This document shows positions 62,657 through 64,000 of a stretch of 64,000 bases of DNA, in pieces. A program made the translations under genes and the position numbers. The notes below the pieces were generated by a model. It was not told the DNA's origin. It saw only the letters and a program-made list of their open reading frames with translations, and did no database searches. The DNA lies in the IMG/VR virus record IMGVR_UViG_3300030019_000003, positions 124,001-188,000 of that record. One strand, written 5' to 3'. This DNA is from a virus. Position 1 is the stretch's first letter. Every line of letters starts with the position of its first letter.

Positions 62657-63078
62657 TGGCAACGTTAGTAGAAATTGACAAACTTGATGTTAAATTTCTA
62701 AACAACCTTGATAGTGAACGTTTTGATAGGAGATATGCCTGTAACGATAGCGGACAAGTCTATTTGATTAAACAAGATGGTGGGAAGACATGGGTTGCGC
62801 AACCCATGTCACCCTTTGTCACTCGCGATGGTTATGTAGAATATGTTTTAACGTCTATAACTAAAAGAAAGATACATATACAGGCGCAACGTATCGTTGC
62901 TGGGTTATATTGTAAAAAGAAACCTGGTTGTAATTATGTTAATCATAAGAATGGTATTCGTTACGATAACCACTATAAGAATTTAGAGTGGGTTACCCAA
63001 TCTGATAATATTAAACATTCTTATAGAGTTTTAAGAACACGCTGGAATAGTAAAGCCAGTAAGTTTGAATTGTATTAA
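62656..63078 (+). CDS. HNH homing endonuclease (NUMOD/HNH_3 type)
   Basis: 140 residues, starting in the stop codon of the polymerase gene (TAATG). The core I-V-A-G-L-Y-C, V-N-H-K-N-G-I-R-Y-D-N and N-L-E-W-V-T-Q-S-D-N-I-K-H-S is the classic pattern of phage HNH nucleases; the two His and Asn residues of the fold are kept. It is likely a free-standing selfish gene targeting a related phage's polymerase locus. The tight start overlap means it is translated by ribosomes leaving the polymerase message. Confidence 0.85.
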   Translation: MATLVEIDKLDVKFLNNLDSERFDRRYACNDSGQVYLIKQDGGKTWVAQPMSPFVTRDGYVEYVLTSITKRKIHIQAQRIVAGLYCKKKPGCNYVNHKNGIRYDNHYKNLEWVTQSDNIKHSYRVLRTRWNSKASKFELY

Positions 63079-63087
63079 TTTTTGAAC

Positions 63088-63097
63088 ATATATTATT
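63088..63097 (+). promoter_or_regulatory. Promoter-like ATATATTATT motif
   Basis: GAACATATATTATT followed by AACATAG, ten bases after the HNH stop and about 28 bases before the start at 63125. Confidence 0.45.
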
Positions 63098-63124
63098 AAC
63101 ATAGAACAGCTCAAAGGAACAGTA

Positions 63125-63442
63125 ATGTCTGTGAAGTTTGTTTGTGTCGATTGTAGTGAGATTTTTGAAGCAGCCTCTATAGAGGATATTGCTTTAAGAG
63201 AAAAAAGGTGCGGCTATTGCTATAGCTGTTATATACAAAGTAAACGTTCTGGCTTAAGAGATTTACAACTACGGAAGGAAAAGGTTATACATGTTGATGA
63301 TAAGCACAAATTAAAGCATATTTTCATATGTTCAAATTGTGGTACATCGACTAAGCCACTTTCAGTTCCACCTCATAAGTGTCCAGAGTGTTTTAAAAAA
63401 GCATTTAAAAAACAAAAGGAGTGCGTCCATGTTATTATTTAG
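63125..63442 (+). CDS. Small zinc-ribbon protein
   Basis: 105 residues after AAAGGAAC. Four cysteine pairs are visible: C-V-D-C near 6-9, C-G-Y-C plus a further C near 30-36, C-S-N-C near 64-67 and C-P-E-C near 81-84, enough for two zinc ribbons. Lysine and arginine are abundant, so binding to nucleic acid or to a polymerase is plausible. It ends inside the start of the next gene. Confidence 0.65.
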   Translation: MSVKFVCVDCSEIFEAASIEDIALREKRCGYCYSCYIQSKRSGLRDLQLRKEKVIHVDDKHKLKHIFICSNCGTSTKPLSVPPHKCPECFKKAFKKQKECVHVII

Positions 63443-63737
63443 CCAATTACCGCAAGAAGAAAGAACTGAGATTACAGACACGCTGAGCGAAAGATTTACA
63501 GAGTTATTAGAACACAATGTAAAAGACTTTAAAGTTGTTTCAACAATACCAATGGGCGAAGAGACAGCCTATGATTATGAATCTGCTAGCGAATTCTTAG
63601 ATATTGAAAATCTAAGCGAATTATCAAAAGACTGCTCTATTGAAGCATTAGTAAATCTTTTGTACTATCTCAGCGAGTCTAAAAACCTTACAGTTGCTTT
63701 GAACTTTGTTCCAGGTAACTTCATCGTTCTGGAATAA
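63429..63737 (+). CDS. Unknown small acidic protein
   Basis: 102 residues from ATG 63429, with AAAAGGAG upstream; a longer frame back to 63339 lies inside the zinc-ribbon gene. Acidic and leucine-rich, with no motif recognised. It overlaps the previous gene by 14 bases. Confidence 0.65.
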   Translation: MLLFSQLPQEERTEITDTLSERFTELLEHNVKDFKVVSTIPMGEETAYDYESASEFLDIENLSELSKDCSIEALVNLLYYLSESKNLTVALNFVPGNFIVLE

Positions 63738-63742
63738 CTGCC

Positions 63743-64000
63743 ATGGTGTATGGTGATATACCTAGACCATTATCGGATACGTTTAAAAAACACATTACTG
63801 AAGCAGTTAATCGTATGGTAATGGATCAGCCAAATCTTATCATTGAGAGTGCTGAAGAAGAGGCGTTATTTAATCGTAAAGTCGCAGCTAGGTATTTAAA
63901 ACTAGCTCCGATAATGCCTTCTGGAAATGAACCTATTTATAATATTGTTTCTTCCCAACATCTTGCTGGGTTACAATATTATATCAGTACGTGTGGTGAC
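63743..64000 (+). CDS. Unknown protein, 3' end outside window
   Basis: ATG 63743 opens a frame that is still open at the window's last base (86 codons visible). It starts five bases after the preceding stop, in the same unit. No motif is visible in the part present. Confidence 0.6.
   Translation, partial: MVYGDIPRPLSDTFKKHITEAVNRMVMDQPNLIIESAEEEALFNRKVAARYLKLAPIMPSGNEPIYNIVSSQHLAGLQYYISTCGD

Noticed and set aside
1-64000. CRISPR arrays, insertion sequences and integrase attachment sites
   Set aside because: No regularly spaced repeats, transposase or integrase genes were seen in the window.

Overview
The window reads as part of the genome of a jumbo, phiKZ-like tailed bacteriophage with AT-rich DNA. 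The evidence is a split multisubunit RNA polymerase (beta N-terminal part at 33624, beta C-terminal part at 21315, beta-prime N-terminal part at 60527), a phiKZ-type major capsid protein (30077), a large portal (37826-40789, minus), a terminase large subunit interrupted by a group I intron (9634-12199, minus), a giant tail or virion protein with a lytic transglycosylase domain (55073-60463, minus), and phage-encoded replication and recombination enzymes (DnaB-like helicase, RecA/UvsX-like ATPase, SbcD-like nuclease, RNase H, RuvC-like resolvase). The host cannot be named from the sequence. Ribosome sites are mostly AAGGA-type, and no tRNA gene was seen.

Layout. 1-3900: small unknown and membrane proteins, interrupted by an ~890-base gene-free stretch (1309-2287) that looks like one large, highly folded noncoding RNA with its own promoter-like motif and a perfect 16-bp terminator hairpin. 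3904-9562: a 1114-residue unknown protein, then small genes including a protein that looks like a terminase ATPase without its nucleotide-binding loop. 9634-12199: terminase. 12286-20544: SbcD-like nuclease, three tiny membrane proteins, probable virion proteins. 20614-29969: RNA polymerase beta part, an HNH-like gene, small genes, an ADP-ribosyltransferase candidate and the replicative helicase. 30077-43277: capsid, polymerase beta N-terminal part, unknown proteins and portal. 43405-50854: mostly minus-strand genes, including a second polymerase-clamp-like protein, a RecA-like protein and RNase H, whose 5' end has been split and duplicated by a homing endonuclease. 50939-64000: resolvase, unknown genes, the transglycosylase giant, a beta-prime part that appears to carry a GNAT acetyltransferase domain, an HNH endonuclease, and a zinc-ribbon gene.

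Regulation. Genes form short transcription units that switch strand often. Units typically end in perfect 10-17 bp hairpins that start at or beside the stop codon; convergent units share them. A recurring motif (ATATTATT followed by an AT-rich tail) lies 20-110 bases ahead of eight units and ahead of the noncoding RNA, and is the best candidate for the promoter read by one of the phage's own polymerases. A nearly identical ~80-base leader precedes two unrelated genes.

Most exciting items: the giant noncoding RNA (GOLLD/ROOL-like in character), the beta-prime/GNAT fusion, the pseudo-terminase, the extra beta clamp domain, and the endonuclease-driven rearrangement of RNase H.
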